From Bacillus sp. 103mf (GTDB lineage: Bacteria > Bacillota > Bacilli > Bacillales > Bacillaceae_G), in contig NZ_FPAF01000003.1 of assembly GCF_900116295.1 (NCBI RefSeq), positions 372,001 through 436,000 of the forward strand: a stretch of DNA of 64,000 nucleotides, given 5' to 3'. Every line of letters begins with the position of its first letter. Positions within the stretch are counted from its first letter, which is position 1. A program made the position numbers and the translations under genes. The notes below the pieces were generated by a model, which saw only the letters and a program-made list of their open reading frames with translations, ran no database searches and had not been told where the DNA came from. Below, piece by piece: positions 25,408 through 33,964 of this stretch.

Positions 25408-26277
25408 ATGTTTCGAGCTTATATTTTACTTGGATTTACAATTTTGTTGGCACAACTTCATATTTCTGGTGATATTACAAAATATATAAATATGAAATAC
25501 GCGTATCTATCAAAAACAGCAGCGATTATTTTAGGATTTTTAACTGTGATCCAAATGATTATTGTATTTCAAAAAGAGCATGGAAAACATGATCATAATC
25601 ATGAATGCGGGTGTAATGAAAGTCACTGTGGTCATGATCATTCAAAAGATGAAAACACATGGTGGAAACGTACTATCGCGTATACGCTATTTTGCTTTCC
25701 AATTATTTCGGGACTCTTTTTTCCGATTGCAACGTTAGATTCTGACATCGTAAAAGCAAAAGGATTTCATTTCCCGGTTGCGCAGCCAGAAAGTAAAGAC
25801 CCGTTTATGAATCGGCAGTTTTTAAGACCTGATACGAGCATTTATTATGCAAAAGAAGGATATCGGGAAGTTATGGAAAAAGAGAAGAAGCAATTTGTGA
25901 CAAAAGATAAAATCGCTTTAGATGATGCAAACTTTTTGAAAGGTATGGAAGTTGTTTATAACTATCCTGGTGAATTTACCGGTAAAACAATTTCTTTTAA
26001 AGGTTTTGTCTTTCGTGATGATTCAGCTAAAAAAGAACAATACTTTTTATTTCGCTTTGGAATTATACACTGTGTTGCGGATTCAGGTGTATATGGAATG
26101 CTGGTCAAGAAGCCTGAAGATGCCCAGTGGAAAAATGATGAGTGGATTCAAGTTGAAGGAACAATTTCAACAGAGTTTTATCAACCATTTCATGCAAACA
26201 TCCCTGTATTAAAAGTTACAAAATGGAACACAGTAGAATCACCAAAAGAGCAATATGTATACCGAGGAGCCGATTGA
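25408..26277 (+). CDS. ycgQ: YcgQ-like permease subunit (TIGR03943/DUF1980)
   Basis: A 289-residue protein: two N-terminal membrane helices flanking residue 10-55, then a His/Cys-rich segment (KHDHNHECGCNESHCGHDHS) at residues ~65-85, a third helix, and an outside-facing C-terminal domain (GKTISFKGFVFRDD, FGIIHCVADSGVYGML, WIQVEGTI). It is the standard partner of YcgR. The metal-binding stretch suggests handling of a transition metal or a metallochaperone function; that is inference. Followed by a terminator. Confidence 0.88.
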   Translation: MFRAYILLGFTILLAQLHISGDITKYINMKYAYLSKTAAIILGFLTVIQMIIVFQKEHGKHDHNHECGCNESHCGHDHSKDENTWWKRTIAYTLFCFPIISGLFFPIATLDSDIVKAKGFHFPVAQPESKDPFMNRQFLRPDTSIYYAKEGYREVMEKEKKQFVTKDKIALDDANFLKGMEVVYNYPGEFTGKTISFKGFVFRDDSAKKEQYFLFRFGIIHCVADSGVYGMLVKKPEDAQWKNDEWIQVEGTISTEFYQPFHANIPVLKVTKWNTVESPKEQYVYRGAD

Positions 26278-26298
26278 TAAAATCGGCTTCTTTTTTAT
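26267..26298 (+). terminator. Terminator of the ycgRQ operon
   Basis: AGCCGATT pairs with AATCGGCT, followed by TCTTTTTT; overlaps the stop codon. Confidence 0.85.
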
Positions 26299-26360
26299 AG
26301 ATGTAAAGTAGATAAGGGAGACTCCTGTTGTTTAAAATTTCACCTTATCATTATAAGTGT

Positions 26361-26686
26361 ATATATCCATATCCATTTTAATTTTTCGACATCTTTGTCT
26401 AGCTCTGCCTCCTAGGCCCTCATGTCTAAGAACCTTCCACACAAGAAGGTAAAAAACACCTTCTGTGTGAAAGAACCTTAGACAATGGGCCTAAACAGTC
26501 GGCTCCGCTTTTCTTTGTAAGTTGCTGCTATGCAGAATACAACATAATCGCTACTTGCTTACTCCTTTTGTTTTAAACATTGCATGTGGTAGGAAAACGG
26601 TCCTGACCGTTGCTATGCATGGCCAGATGCTCTCGCCCGCCTAAAAAGAAAGGAGCTTTTTATGTCGGTTTTCTAACTTGTATATA
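26361..26686 (-). repeat. R190 repeat, copy 5, carrying a nested insert
   Basis: Minus-strand copy: TATATATCC...ATTTTAATTTTTCGACAT on the left, TATGCATGGCCAGATGCTCT and TTTTTATGTCGG on the right. About 125 bp (26393-26517) are inserted between CGACAT and AAGTTGCTGC, where other copies have only a few bases. Confidence 0.85.
26393..26517 (-). repeat. Nested structured insert inside R190 copy 5
   Basis: Begins CTTTGTCTAGCTCTGCCTCC and ends GGCTCCGCTTTTCTTTG. Inside is a long stem (GTCTAAGAACCTTCCACAC against GTGTGAAAGAACCTTAGAC) plus the pair AGGCCC/GGGCCT. It resembles the common GTCTAGCTCC...GCGCTTTTC intergenic repeats I recall from many Bacillaceae. A shortened version occupies the same site in copy 10. 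Confidence 0.75.
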
Positions 26687-26688
26687 TA

Positions 26689-26724
26689 GAAAAAGAACAT
26701 CTAAACATTAGATGTTCTTTTTCA
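26689..26724. terminator. Bidirectional hairpin downstream of the YjcZ-type gene
   Basis: AAAAAGAACATCTA pairs with TAGATGTTCTTTTT; A and T runs on both sides. Confidence 0.85.
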
Positions 26725-26768
26725 TAGTTTTTTTGTCTGCATAAAAGTTGTATGAAGCGGATAGCTAA

Positions 26769-26858
26769 TTAGCAAAAGCAAGCAGCACCAACAATAATTA
26801 AGAGGATAAATAATACAACCACTAATGCAAACCCGCCGCCGTGAGATCCAAAGCCCAT
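26769..26858 (-). CDS. YjcZ-family sporulation micro-protein
   Basis: A 29-residue protein, MGFGSHGGGFALVVVLFILL then IIVGAACFC. Glycine-rich N-terminus, one hydrophobic helix ending in Cys: the pattern of the YjcZ/YxeE-like tiny sporulation proteins of bacilli. A strong site (AAAAGGAGGAAAAAAC) precedes ATG and a hairpin follows. Confidence 0.85.
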   Translation of the reverse strand: MGFGSHGGGFALVVVLFILLIIVGAACFC

Positions 26859-26949
26859 TGTTTTTTCCTCCTTTTGTTATAAGGTACATAATACAATATG
26901 CACTTTTGTAATGGTTTGACTGGGATATATGTCATATAAAGATGTTTTT

Positions 26950-27125
26950 TTTATCCCGCTATTCGTGGGCAGTAATACTCCCACCTCAAAATTCGGTAAA
27001 GCATTGTCCAGCTCCAGTGGCTAGAATGTTCGGTGGGAGATAAACTGCTGGCATGCGCCCGATTGGTTTAACTAATAATCAGTGGGGGATGAAGAAAACC
27101 CCCACTGATTAAAGTTTCACTTTAT
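26950..27125 (+). repeat. bcr1 repeat, long variant (176 bp)
   Basis: Flanked by TTTAT at both ends. It carries about 20 extra bases around GCATTGTCCAGCTCCAGTGG compared with the 154-158 bp copies; that extra piece resembles the start of the insert nested in R190 copies. Confidence 0.85.
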
Positions 27126-27187
27126 TGTATAGGGATAGAAGGATAAGGAAACATATAAGAATGATGATTTAAAAGTGGTGTTTTGTT

Positions 27188-27413
27188 ATGAAAGCAGGCC
27201 TTATAAATTACGGGGTTTTAGAGTGGAAGTATATCAACATTGAGATGGTTTTTTCATGGGAAAGTGACACTTATTGATGATGGAGTTGTATATAGATTTT
27301 CAGCAAACAACACAATTTTTGAAAACATAAGTATAGGGGAGTTTTGTAAGATTCACAAAAGTTCTGTCGTTCTATTTAGAGCATACATATCAGTAGAGAG
27401 GAGGGAATATTGA
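27188..27413 (+). pseudogene. Probable frameshifted small gene
   Basis: ATG 27188 opens MKAGLINYG; one frame continues as GFRVEVYQH and a third as LRWFFHGKVTLIDDGVVYRF then SANNTIFENISIGEF, ending at TGA 27411-27413, which abuts the next gene's ATG. The pieces look coding but no single frame holds them. Unrecognised family. Confidence 0.4.
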
Positions 27414-27872
27414 ATGGACTATATTGAAAAACTCATGGTATATAGTTATGAAGTGATATGTGTGATTGGTGAATATATGAAAGAAGTACGAGATCATGAA
27501 TTAAAAGAATTGCTACAACAACATCTACCGTATTTATTGCAGGCATACAATGAACAGATTAATTTTCAAGAAGGTGAAAATGTGCAGCATATCATTGGCC
27601 AGTATCCAGTTTCATCCTCAATGGAAATGATTCATACAAACTATAATGGACAAAAAGGTGATATAGAAATTGCTTTTTCGTATATTTCATATTTAAAACG
27701 GTTGGCACTTGAATATGCGCAAGTAGCAACTCAAGTAGCAAATCCAGAATTTCGCTCCTTTTTAGAAAGTTGTTTTTTGAAAATGAATCGAAATGCATAC
27801 AGTGTATGGCAATATGTGATGAAAAAAGAATATAGCATACAAACAATAATGGATGAAGAAAAATATGGGTGA
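27414..27872 (+). CDS. Possible CotF-like helical spore coat protein
   Basis: A 152-residue, all-helical protein without signal peptide. The second half (YLKRLALEYAQVATQVANPE, FRSFLESCFLKMNRNAYSVW) has the spacing of the ferritin-like coat F domain (Tyr-rich helix, N-P, R-x-F/L). I rate CotF-like as probable, not certain. GAGAGGAGGG lies 5-6 bases ahead of ATG. Followed by a terminator. Confidence 0.55.
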   Translation: MDYIEKLMVYSYEVICVIGEYMKEVRDHELKELLQQHLPYLLQAYNEQINFQEGENVQHIIGQYPVSSSMEMIHTNYNGQKGDIEIAFSYISYLKRLALEYAQVATQVANPEFRSFLESCFLKMNRNAYSVWQYVMKKEYSIQTIMDEEKYG

Positions 27873-27901
27873 AAAAGACAGCAATACCGCTGTCTTTTTG
27901 T
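27872..27901 (+). terminator. Terminator after the CotF-like gene
   Basis: AAAAAGACAGC pairs with GCTGTCTTTTT. Confidence 0.9.
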
Positions 27902-27989
27902 ACTTATTTTGTTAAAATTCTACGTTTCTGAGTCGCTATATCCTCAAAAGACAAAACCTAATTAGTATCGCAATCGTATGAATTAAAAT

Positions 27990-28193
27990 GTTATATATAA
28001 AGCAGTTTTAATGTTCGACATATAAGTCACTGCTATGCAGAATACACCATGATCGCTACTGGCTTGCTCCCCTTTGTTTGAAAACCTCGCATGTGGCAGG
28101 AAAAGGTCCTGACCGCTCCTATGCATGGCCAGGTGCTCGCGCCCTCCCATAAAAAAGAAAGTGGTTTTATGTCGTTTTTTAATTTATATATAG
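27990..28193 (-). repeat. R190 repeat, copy 6
   Basis: Full-length minus-strand copy: TTATATATAAAGCAGTTTTA then GTTCGACATATAAGTCAC at left; CTATGCATGGCCAGGTGCTC and TTTTATGTCGTTTTTTAATT at right. Confidence 0.88.
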
Positions 28194-28309
28194 TTAAAAT
28201 TTAGAAAATTAACAATGATTTACTATTTCTTTACTAATTTATAATATTTCCTTTAAAAAAGAGAAGTAATATGAGAATGTACATATTCTATCAAAAGGGG
28301 GATAAGCAA

Positions 28310-28504
28310 ATGAATAAATGGGTTAAATCGTTAACTGTAGTTGCACTTGCTAGCTCTTTATTTGTGGTAGGTTGTGGTAAGAGTGAGGAAAAGAAAGAAG
28401 AGACGACGCAACAAGAAGGTAAGACAACTGATAAAGAAACAAGTGGGGAAGTAAAAGATAAAAACTCGAAAGAAAGTTCTTCAAGCTCTACTGAAAAGAA
28501 ATAA
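28310..28504 (+). CDS. Small lipoprotein of unknown function
   Basis: A 64-residue protein: signal peptide with lipobox VVGC (Cys ~22), then a highly charged, low-complexity Lys/Glu/Thr/Ser tail (KSEEKKEETTQQEGKTTDKE). No domain follows, so the mature form is a short acylated peptide. ATG 28310 follows AAAAGGGGGAT. An upstream in-frame ATG (28271) would put 13 residues before the signal peptide and is rejected. Confidence 0.75.
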   Translation: MNKWVKSLTVVALASSLFVVGCGKSEEKKEETTQQEGKTTDKETSGEVKDKNSKESSSSSTEKK

Positions 28505-28520
28505 ATGTTATATGATGATA

Positions 28521-28554
28521 GAAGCTTTCTCGATCAATGAGAAAGCTTTTTTGT
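28521..28554 (+). terminator. Terminator after the small lipoprotein
   Basis: AAGCTTTCTC pairs with GAGAAAGCTT around GATCAAT, then TTTT. Confidence 0.9.
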
Positions 28555-28609
28555 TGTGTATTTTTGCTTTTTCAGAAATAATAGAGAGATTGAAAGGGTG
28601 TGAGTTAGT

Positions 28610-29230
28610 ATGAATATATGTTTATTTGGGGCAACAGGTCGAGTTGGAGTCGAAATTTTAAAATTTGCATTACAGGATAATCATAAGGTGACAGCGCTTG
28701 TGAGAAATAAAGAGAAGCTACAAATACAACATGAGAATTTTCGTGTAATAGAAGGAAATGTATGGAATGAAGAAGATGTGAAAGAGTGTGTAAAGGGAGC
28801 GGATGTTGTAATTAGTGCACTTGGTACCGATGGAAACGGCACGTTATCAAAAAGTTTGCCAAATATTATAGACGCTATGAACAAGGATGGGATTATAAGA
28901 ATTATAACAATTGGAACGGCTGGAATTTTGCAGGCACGTGTGAATCCGCAATTATATCGCTTTCAATCCAGTGAATCACGTCGAAAGACAACGGCTGCAG
29001 CGGAAGACCATGTAGCAGCCTATTTAGCTTTAGCGAATAGCAAATTACAATGGACGATTGTCTGTCCAACACACTTAATAGATGGAGAAGAAACAGCTAG
29101 TTATCGTACTGAAGAAGATGTGTTACCGCTAGATGGTATGAAGATTACAGTTGGAGATACAGCCCATTTTGCTTATCAATTACTTTATCATGATATTCAT
29201 TATAAAAAACGAGTTGGCATTGCCTATTAA
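28610..29230 (+). CDS. NAD(P)-binding reductase (NmrA/BVR-B-like atypical SDR)
   Basis: A 206-residue Rossmann protein: ICLFGATGRVGVEILKFALQ at the N-terminus, ALVRNKEKL as the NADP-phosphate contact, then EGNVWNEEDV and VISALGTDGNGTLS. This matches the flavin reductase/biliverdin reductase-B-like atypical SDRs, acting on flavins or quinones; substrate unknown. It is a different protein from the 10820 gene. Weak ribosome site (AAAGGGTG). Convergent with the DUF456 gene, sharing a terminator. Confidence 0.83.
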   Translation: MNICLFGATGRVGVEILKFALQDNHKVTALVRNKEKLQIQHENFRVIEGNVWNEEDVKECVKGADVVISALGTDGNGTLSKSLPNIIDAMNKDGIIRIITIGTAGILQARVNPQLYRFQSSESRRKTTAAAEDHVAAYLALANSKLQWTIVCPTHLIDGEETASYRTEEDVLPLDGMKITVGDTAHFAYQLLYHDIHYKKRVGIAY

Positions 29231-29264
29231 AAAGCCATCCTTATGATAAGGATGGCTAAAAAAG
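29230..29264. terminator. Shared terminator between convergent genes
   Basis: AGCCATCCTTA pairs with TAAGGATGGCT, with A and T runs on both sides; the stop codon of the DUF456 gene lies within it. Confidence 0.88.
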
Positions 29265-29738
29265 AATATAGCATACAAATATAATAATCATAATGATTTG
29301 TAAAATCGCTTTAGCTATCGTGCTGCTTAAAAATCCGATGACGGTTGCAACCCCAACCATAAAGGCTTCTTGCGGTGCTTTTTTATGCATTAATTCTGTT
29401 ACGAAAACGGAAAGGAATGGGATAATAATCAGTCCAAATGGAGGGAAAAAGAACGATCCAACAATGATCGAAACCATACCGATACGTTCGCTCCATTTTG
29501 TACTTCCGTACTTTTTTAAGAAATAGCTATTCGTAATAAAATCAGCAATGAAAATAATAATTGTAAATATAATTTGAACGATCCAAAATGACGTTGTTAA
29601 TTGCAAGTCGTTAATTCCAAATTGATAAATGAAAAATCCAGCCCATAAAGCGAGTATACCTGGAATGACCGGGTAGATGAACGCGATAAACGATATAATA
29701 AAACAAGCGATAATACATATAGTTAATAAGATATTCAC
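29256..29738 (-). CDS. DUF456-family membrane protein
   Basis: A 160-residue protein with about five membrane helices. The motif FIYPVIPGILALWAGFFIYQ near the N-terminus and FFFPPFGLIIIPFLSVFVTE define DUF456 (B. subtilis YqgC-like). Function unknown. Its start overlaps the stop of the upstream CNNM-type gene by 4 bp, so both were one operon. Confidence 0.85.
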   Translation of the reverse strand: MNILLTICIIACFIISFIAFIYPVIPGILALWAGFFIYQFGINDLQLTTSFWIVQIIFTIIIFIADFITNSYFLKKYGSTKWSERIGMVSIIVGSFFFPPFGLIIIPFLSVFVTELMHKKAPQEAFMVGVATVIGFLSSTIAKAILQIIMIIIFVCYILF

Positions 29739-31048
29739 GACATAACTCCTTTTTGTGCATCTATTTTACTAACCGCAATTTTTTTTACTTGATGTCCATC
29801 TAATTCTAATGCTTTAAACTGATAATTTTCATATTGAATCATATGACCAGGCTCAATATTTATGTCAATGGTTTGTGACAAAAACCATCCTCCAATTGTA
29901 TCTAAATCACTATCATCAATATGAAGACCTAACATATCATTTACATCAGAAATAAGTACTTTTCCATCAAGTACCGTTAATGTCGGATTGCGTTTCTCAA
30001 TCATTGGTGTTTCATCTATGTCAAATTCGTCTTGTATTTCTCCAATAATTTCTTCAATAATATCTTCCATTGTAAGAAGACCTGCAGTTCCACCGTATTC
30101 ATCCATAATAATTGCTAGTTGGACGCGATTTTTTTGTAGATGAATGAGTGCCTTTTTAATTGGTACAGTTTCGAATACTGTTAAAACAGGATGTATGTAT
30201 GATTGTAGCGGTTTGAAAATTCCCTTTGTTTGATCATGGAAGATTTCTTTTGTATTAATTATACCGACAATATCATCCTTATCTTTTCCGATAACTGGAT
30301 AACGCGTATATTTTTCATTGGAGATAATTTCCATATTTTCCGCTGATGAATTTTCAGTTGACAAACAAATCATTTCAGTACGCGGAACCATAATCTCTTT
30401 TGCGACACGGTCATCGAATTCAAAAATATTGTTTACATATTTGTATTCTGATTGATTAATTTCTCCGCTCTTGTAGCTTTCACTTAAAATAAGGCGTAAC
30501 TCTTCTTCAGAGTGAGAAAGTTCATTTTCTTTTACTGGTTGTAATCCAAATAGTTTTGTGAAAAAGAGCGCGGTACTATTTAATAACCAGATAAAAGGAT
30601 ACATTATTTTATCAAATAGAATTAAAGGTCTTGCGAACTTTAATGTAATTTGTTCGGCCCTTTGAATAGCAAATGATTTCGGAACGAGTTCACCTAGTAC
30701 AACATGAAAGAACGTAATAATGCTAAAAGCCATAACAAAAGATAACGTATGTGCCATGGCGCCTGTTATATTTATTTTTTCAAAAAGCGGCTTCAATAAA
30801 TGTTCCACAGTAGGTTCACCAAGTCAACCGAGCCCTAAAGATGTAATCGTAATGCCAAGCTGACAAGCAGATAAGTATACATCTAAATTTGAAATAACTT
30901 TTCTTGCTAGGATTGCTTGTTTGTTACCTTCATTGGCAAGTTGATCAATTCGACTTTTGCGTACTTTAACAACAGCAAACTCTGATGCAACGAAAAAGCC
31001 AGAAATAAGAATGAGTAAAGCTATGAGAAAAAGATTTAATATGTCCAA
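29735..31048 (-). pseudogene. CNNM/HlyC-CorC family transporter gene interrupted by TGA
   Basis: A single frame would encode ~437 residues: an N-terminal CNNM (DUF21) membrane domain (ISGFFVASEFAVVKVRKSRI), two CBS domains (EIMVPRTEM, LLTMEDIIEEIIGEIQDEFD) and a C-terminal CorC domain. At 30826-30824 the codon expected for Trp in SLGLG-W-LGEPTVEHLL is TGA, splitting it into 74- and ~357-residue parts. No other damage is visible. Family members export Mg2+ or Co2+. The start is TTG after AAGGA. It could be a recent nonsense pseudogene, a sequencing error, or subject to UGA readthrough. Confidence 0.85.
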
Positions 31049-31057
31049 GGATATTCC

Positions 31058-31100
31058 TTATTCTAAAATAAAATTAGAATAAAGATGTCACCTCCTGAAT
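31058..31100 (-). other. Leader with strong SD and hairpin ahead of the CNNM gene
   Basis: On the minus strand AGGAGGTGA lies about 40 bases before the TTG start and is followed by an inverted pair (ATTCTAA/TTAGAAT) and then the local site AAGGA. The strong SD has no usable start codon next to it. Confidence 0.35.
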
Positions 31101-31254
31101 AAAAGTTTTACTTTAATAATATATGGAAAAGGAAAGAATAGTCAAAGAAAGCAGAGAGAGAATGTAATATTTTAATAAAAATCCAGCTATAAGAGGGATA
31201 GGAGGGGCGATAAAAGTTTTGATGTATTGGTCCTTATTAGCGATTTTAAAAGAG

Positions 31255-31320
31255 GGAACCGCCAATAAGGATCTCAATTCGTTAACTAATAATTAGTTGG
31301 AAGAAATGGTTTACTTTATT
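31255..31320 (-). repeat. Degenerate bcr1 tail at a permease stop codon
   Basis: CAATTCGTTAACTAATAATTAG then GTTTACTTTATT resembles the right part of bcr1; it reaches the stop of the minus-strand permease gene. Confidence 0.45.
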
Positions 31321-32189
31321 GTTGTGCGAGATAGGTTATAAATGTGCTCGGTATGGCGATTTCTTTTCCATATGATTTGTAAGAGAGAAAGTAGCTTGTA
31401 TGGGATGTACAGTAATAAAAGGCTTATTGTAACAAGGGTGGGGGAAGTAACACAGTATTGCACAATAAATTGAAATACCCCATTTACATGAAAAATACAT
31501 TCCATATATGTAAAGGAAATTAATATAGAACCAATGATAGACTTATGATTTGCAAGCAGAGAAACGAGCAGTGTATTACTAAAAAAAGCTGAATCATGTA
31601 TATGTGTTGTTTTTTGAGCTGTATACAAGAAAGGAATCCATTTTTTGATGCTCTGGATTATAATGACCATGGACGTACTACAAATAATTAAAAGAGAGGA
31701 AAAGTATGGAAAGGATGTGTATGATGCTACGAATAGACAAAGAATAATGACGCTACATTGTAGTAAAACAGTGCCAAATGAAAATGGAACCCAACGTAAA
31801 ACTAAAAAATGCTTTCTATTTTTAGGAGATAATCTAGTGAAAAATCGACCAATTCCAAGGCTGATGAAAAAACCAACAGTAAGTGAAAAGAAGAATCGTA
31901 TCATAGATAAAAAATATAATTTCCATATGTATGGGAACAATGAAGTTGAATGAAATGATTTTGTCATATTTTCTGGATGGTAAGAAAAGAAAAAGAATGG
32001 TTCATGAATCCAATCTGTTATTGGAATAGCAATGGAACGAAAATGTATCAAATGATTAATCATTGTATGTAATACTTCAGAATAGGATTGTTCACTGTTT
32101 AGAAAAACAGAAGGAATTGGACTAATAAGGATAATGACCATCATCCCTAAAAGATAACGATATACATAGGAAATAATAGAAGTCGCCAT
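31311..32189 (-). CDS. Orphan OppB/DppB-like ABC permease
   Basis: A 292-residue protein with about six membrane helices. The C-terminal part (GSILISFTYMECIFHVNGVF, QFIVQYCVTSPTLV) follows the BPD_transp_1 pattern near the EAA loop and aligns by eye with the 47066 permease (FHMSGIIQFLIF). It appears to be a peptide-type importer subunit but has no partner permease, ATPase or binding protein beside it. AAGGTGGGG precedes ATG 32189; the longer frame upstream is untranslated leader. Confidence 0.65.
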   Translation of the reverse strand: MATSIISYVYRYLLGMMVIILISPIPSVFLNSEQSYSEVLHTMINHLIHFRSIAIPITDWIHEPFFFFSYHPENMTKSFHSTSLFPYIWKLYFLSMIRFFFSLTVGFFISLGIGRFFTRLSPKNRKHFLVLRWVPFSFGTVLLQCSVIILCLFVASYTSFPYFSSLLIICSTSMVIIIQSIKKWIPFLYTAQKTTHIHDSAFFSNTLLVSLLANHKSIIGSILISFTYMECIFHVNGVFQFIVQYCVTSPTLVTISLLLLYIPYKLLSLLQIIWKRNRHTEHIYNLSRTTIK

Positions 32190-32453
32190 ATACCCCACCT
32201 TATCTCGGAATATTCTGAAAATTATTTCTATTATTGTAACGTTTTTTTCTAGAATACACAAGCTCTTTTAGGTAGGAAAGAAAATTTTTATATAGTATTT
32301 CCCTCGATATTTGTTGGAAAAATGAAAGGTTTAAGAAGAATTTGTGACGGATAATGAATAGAATTCAGAAAAATTAAATAAATTTATTTATTTTTGTCTA
32401 AAAATATTATATATTTATGTCACAGAAATTATTTTAACATAAGGGGGATTTTT

Positions 32454-33101
32454 ATGAGAGTAAAGGGAAACTATGTTTTAAAAAAAGAAGTGTTATTTTG
32501 TAAGGAAACATATACATTGCAAGAAGCATTAGATCATTTAAGTAAAACGGGATATCGATGTGTTCCAGTTCTAGATGAAAAAGAAGAAATATTTTTGGGG
32601 AATATTTACAAGGTGGATGTTTTAGAATACAAAGGATCTTTAGATGATAATGTGAAAGAATTATTGCGCAATAAAGATGGTTATGTAAAAGAAGACTCTT
32701 CATTCTTTAAAGTTTTCTTTACAATTAAGGAATTACCATATATCTCTGTTGTGAATGATAACGGAATCTTTCTTGGAATTTTAACGCATAAAAAAGTGTT
32801 TGAGTTACTAGAAGATGCATGGGGTCTTCATTCTAGTGTATATTCAGTTATGATAGGAACACAAGATTATAATGGGGCTATTCAAAAACTATCAACTGTA
32901 TTGAAAAAGTATAGTGGGATTCAAAGTTTAATGACATTTGATAATAATGCCCTATATGTACGTAGAATTGCGTTTACATTAGGAGAAGCATTTGCGGCAG
33001 AAGAATTACAAGCACTTTTAACAGATTTAGAAAATCATGGATTTCGCGTTATACATGTAGAAGAAATGAAAAATTCACGTGAAGTGGAAATTGTAGAGTA
33101 A
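32454..33101 (+). CDS. CBS-domain protein, possible c-di-AMP binding (CbpA-like)
   Basis: A 215-residue cytoplasmic protein. Two CBS motifs lie at residues ~15-120 (TLQEALDHLSKTGYRCVPVL; YISVVNDNGIFLGILTHKKV), then an ACT-like C-terminal region (GLHSSVYSVMIGTQDYNGAI; HGFRVIHVEEM). The CBS-CBS-ACT arrangement recalls Listeria CbpA, which binds c-di-AMP; this is a structural analogy only. AAGGGGGATTTTT precedes ATG 32454. Terminator behind. Confidence 0.75.
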   Translation: MRVKGNYVLKKEVLFCKETYTLQEALDHLSKTGYRCVPVLDEKEEIFLGNIYKVDVLEYKGSLDDNVKELLRNKDGYVKEDSSFFKVFFTIKELPYISVVNDNGIFLGILTHKKVFELLEDAWGLHSSVYSVMIGTQDYNGAIQKLSTVLKKYSGIQSLMTFDNNALYVRRIAFTLGEAFAAEELQALLTDLENHGFRVIHVEEMKNSREVEIVE

Positions 33102-33106
33102 GAGGG

Positions 33107-33143
33107 AAATCCATCTCTGGAAATTAGAGATGGATTTTTTTAT
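33107..33143 (+). terminator. Terminator after the CBS gene
   Basis: AAATCCATCTCT pairs with AGAGATGGATTT, then TTTT. Confidence 0.9.
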
Positions 33144-33333
33144 TTATATATAAGCTAAAAAACGACATAAAAACTTCCTTTCTTTTTAGGAGAGGACAAG
33201 AGCATCTGGCCGCGCATAGAAACGGTCAGGGCATATTCTTACCATTAAAACAAAAGAAGAAAGCGAGTAGCGATCATGGTGTGTCCTGCATAGCAACGAC
33301 TTGTATATCAAAAAAATAAAATGAATATATAGT
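33144..33333 (+). repeat. R190 repeat, copy 7
   Basis: TTATATATAAGCTAAAAAAC then GACATAAA; core GAGCATCTGGCCGCGCATAG, GAAAGCGAGTAGCGATCATG, CTGCATAGCAACGACTTG; right end AATAAAATGAATATATAG. First of two tandem copies. Confidence 0.85.
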
Positions 33334-33410
33334 TCGAAAGCATTGCAGGAAGTTTAACAGAAAGGTGTGTAAGCATTTTTCTGTTGTGAAGGAAAATGAA
33401 GGGAATTGTC

Positions 33411-33602
33411 TAATATATATACAGATTGAATAAAGACATAAAAGGCGCTTTCTTTTTGTTGGACGAGAGCATTTGGTCATGCATAGAAGTGATGAGGGTC
33501 TTTTCCTGCCAAATGCAAGGATTCAAACAAAGGGAGAAAACGATCAGGTCATGTTTTGTTCTACATAGCAACGACTTATATGTTGATAAATCAAAATGGA
33601 TT
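33411..33602 (+). repeat. R190 repeat, copy 8
   Basis: TAATATATATACAGATTGAA then AGACATAAAAG; core TTTGGTCATGCATAGAAG, CATAGCAACGACTTATATG; right end AATCAAAATGGATTTA. The right end flows straight into the csaA ribosome binding site. Confidence 0.82.
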
Positions 33603-33618
33603 TAGGAGGAATATAGAA

Positions 33619-33948
33619 ATGGCTACCTTTGAAGATTTCATGAAATTAGATATTCGTATTGGAACAATTTACCGAGCAGAAGTATTTCCAGAAGCCAGGG
33701 TGCCTGCAATTAAACTAGAGATTGATTTTGGTGAACTTGGAATGAAACAGTCAAGTGCACAAATCACGAAACGATATGAACCGGAAGAGCTTATTGGAAA
33801 GCAAGTTGTTGCGGTTGTTAATTTTCCGCCCAAACGAGTAGCTGGATTCAAATCTGAAGTCCTTGTCCTTGGCGGTGTCCCTGAAAAAGGAGATGTGATT
33901 TTACTAGAACCGGGTATGGAAGTGCCGAATGGGACAACGATTAGCTAA
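33619..33948 (+). CDS. csaA: CsaA tRNA-binding/chaperone-like protein
   Basis: A 109-residue OB-fold protein: [69 protein letters not shown]. This is the whole CsaA signature (EMAP/TRBP111-type tRNA-binding domain), a homodimer linked to tRNA binding and secretion chaperoning in B. subtilis. TTAGGAGGAATATAGAA precedes ATG. A R190 repeat ends a few bases upstream of that site, so its transcript must start in or before the repeat. The DinB-like gene follows 16 bp later. Confidence 0.93.
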   Translation: MATFEDFMKLDIRIGTIYRAEVFPEARVPAIKLEIDFGELGMKQSSAQITKRYEPEELIGKQVVAVVNFPPKRVAGFKSEVLVLGGVPEKGDVILLEPGMEVPNGTTIS

Positions 33949-33964
33949 AAATAGGAGGAGAAAA

